In this document: positions 63,902-64,000 of the stretch, one piece after another | Numbering within the stretch: the stretch's first letter is position 1 | How the letters are laid out: every line of letters begins with the position of its first letter | Source: Variovorax sp. PBL-E5 | GTDB lineage: Bacteria > Pseudomonadota > Gammaproteobacteria > Burkholderiales > Burkholderiaceae_C | DNA: 64,000 nt | Assembly (NCBI RefSeq): GCF_901827185.1 | Contig: NZ_LR594671.1 | Span: 3,162,001-3,226,000, forward strand | Direction of reading: 5' to 3' | Translations under genes and position numbers: made by a program | The notes under the pieces: model-generated | The model's database searches: none | The model's input: only the letters and a program-made list of their open reading frames with translations | What the model was told of the DNA's origin: nothing

Positions 63902-64000
63902 TCAGGGCACGAGGTGATGCCAGTAGCGCCGGGCCTCCTGCCGCTCGCATTTCACGGTGCCCGGAACCACGCTTGACCACGTGGCCGCGCCGCAGTGCGG
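63902..64000 (-). CDS. C-terminal end of an unidentified gene, 5' part outside window
   Basis: A 32-codon minus-strand frame enters from the right edge and ends at TGA 63902: PHCGAATWSSVVPGTVKCER, then QEARRYWHHLVP. Codon pattern looks coding and two Cys could be part of a metal site. Too short to assign a family. It is read in the same direction as the ATP-grasp gene, about 95 bp upstream of it. Confidence 0.4.
   Translation of the reverse strand, partial: PHCGAATWSSVVPGTVKCERQEARRYWHHLVP

Overview
The window is GC-rich and densely coded, with little space between genes. It most likely comes from a beta-proteobacterium of the order Burkholderiales, family Comamonadaceae (Variovorax-like). 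This is an inference from five orphan Bug/TctC-type solute receptors, many acyl-CoA catabolic genes, a polyhydroxybutyrate/acetoacetate gene trio, the alpha-E/ATP-grasp pair, a one-piece indolepyruvate ferredoxin oxidoreductase, and GC-rich REP-like repeats. No rRNA, tRNA or CRISPR array was recognised.

Layout. 0-15 kb: acyl-CoA catabolic genes (family III CoA-transferases, crotonases, a class I CoA-transferase-like beta/alpha pair, an acyl-CoA dehydrogenase), two Bug receptors, a GntR/FCD regulator, and a coupled trio of a lipocalin-like protein, an APH-fold kinase and a small unknown protein. Pairs of an 11-bp motif lie before the Bug gene at 3.1 kb and the CoA-transferase at 9.5 kb, suggesting one regulon. 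15-24 kb: a crotonase, a DUF488 protein, a dienoyl-CoA-reductase-like SDR, a large indolepyruvate ferredoxin oxidoreductase, then a divergent RraA-like/RraA-like/Bug operon and a GntR regulator sharing a 19-bp motif with it. 24.3-37.8 kb: a TetR gene and a 13-gene operon (branched-chain-type ABC importer, flavoprotein dehydrogenase, acyl-CoA ligase, thiolase-fold protein without the usual cysteine plus DUF35 partner, three reductase-like SDRs, DUF2889) behind a perfect palindromic operator. 37.8-46.4 kb: mostly housekeeping genes (START-like exported protein, YgiQ with a REP element inside its reading frame, MarR-GNAT fusion, bdhA/acetoacetate decarboxylase/patatin, CHRD lipoprotein, DUF924). 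46.4-49.9 kb: a Bug receptor, two-subunit aconitase X and a HutC-type regulator.

50-61 kb looks like an accessory island. It is bounded by two inverted ~190-bp repeats, starts with broken ISL3-transposase and dadA pieces, and carries a polar amino-acid ABC importer whose ATPase is on the opposite strand, an amidohydrolase, threonine aldolase, an M24 peptidase-like enzyme, a Bug receptor and a LysR regulator. 61-64 kb: the conserved alpha-E and circularly permuted ATP-grasp pair, and the end of one further gene.

The main theme is uptake and CoA-dependent breakdown of organic acids, organised as several separately regulated modules, most with their own receptor and regulator. Substrates cannot be read from sequence alone. 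The best candidates for undescribed biology are the 25-38 kb operon, the kinase trio at 4-7 kb, the aconitase X module and the repeat-bounded island.
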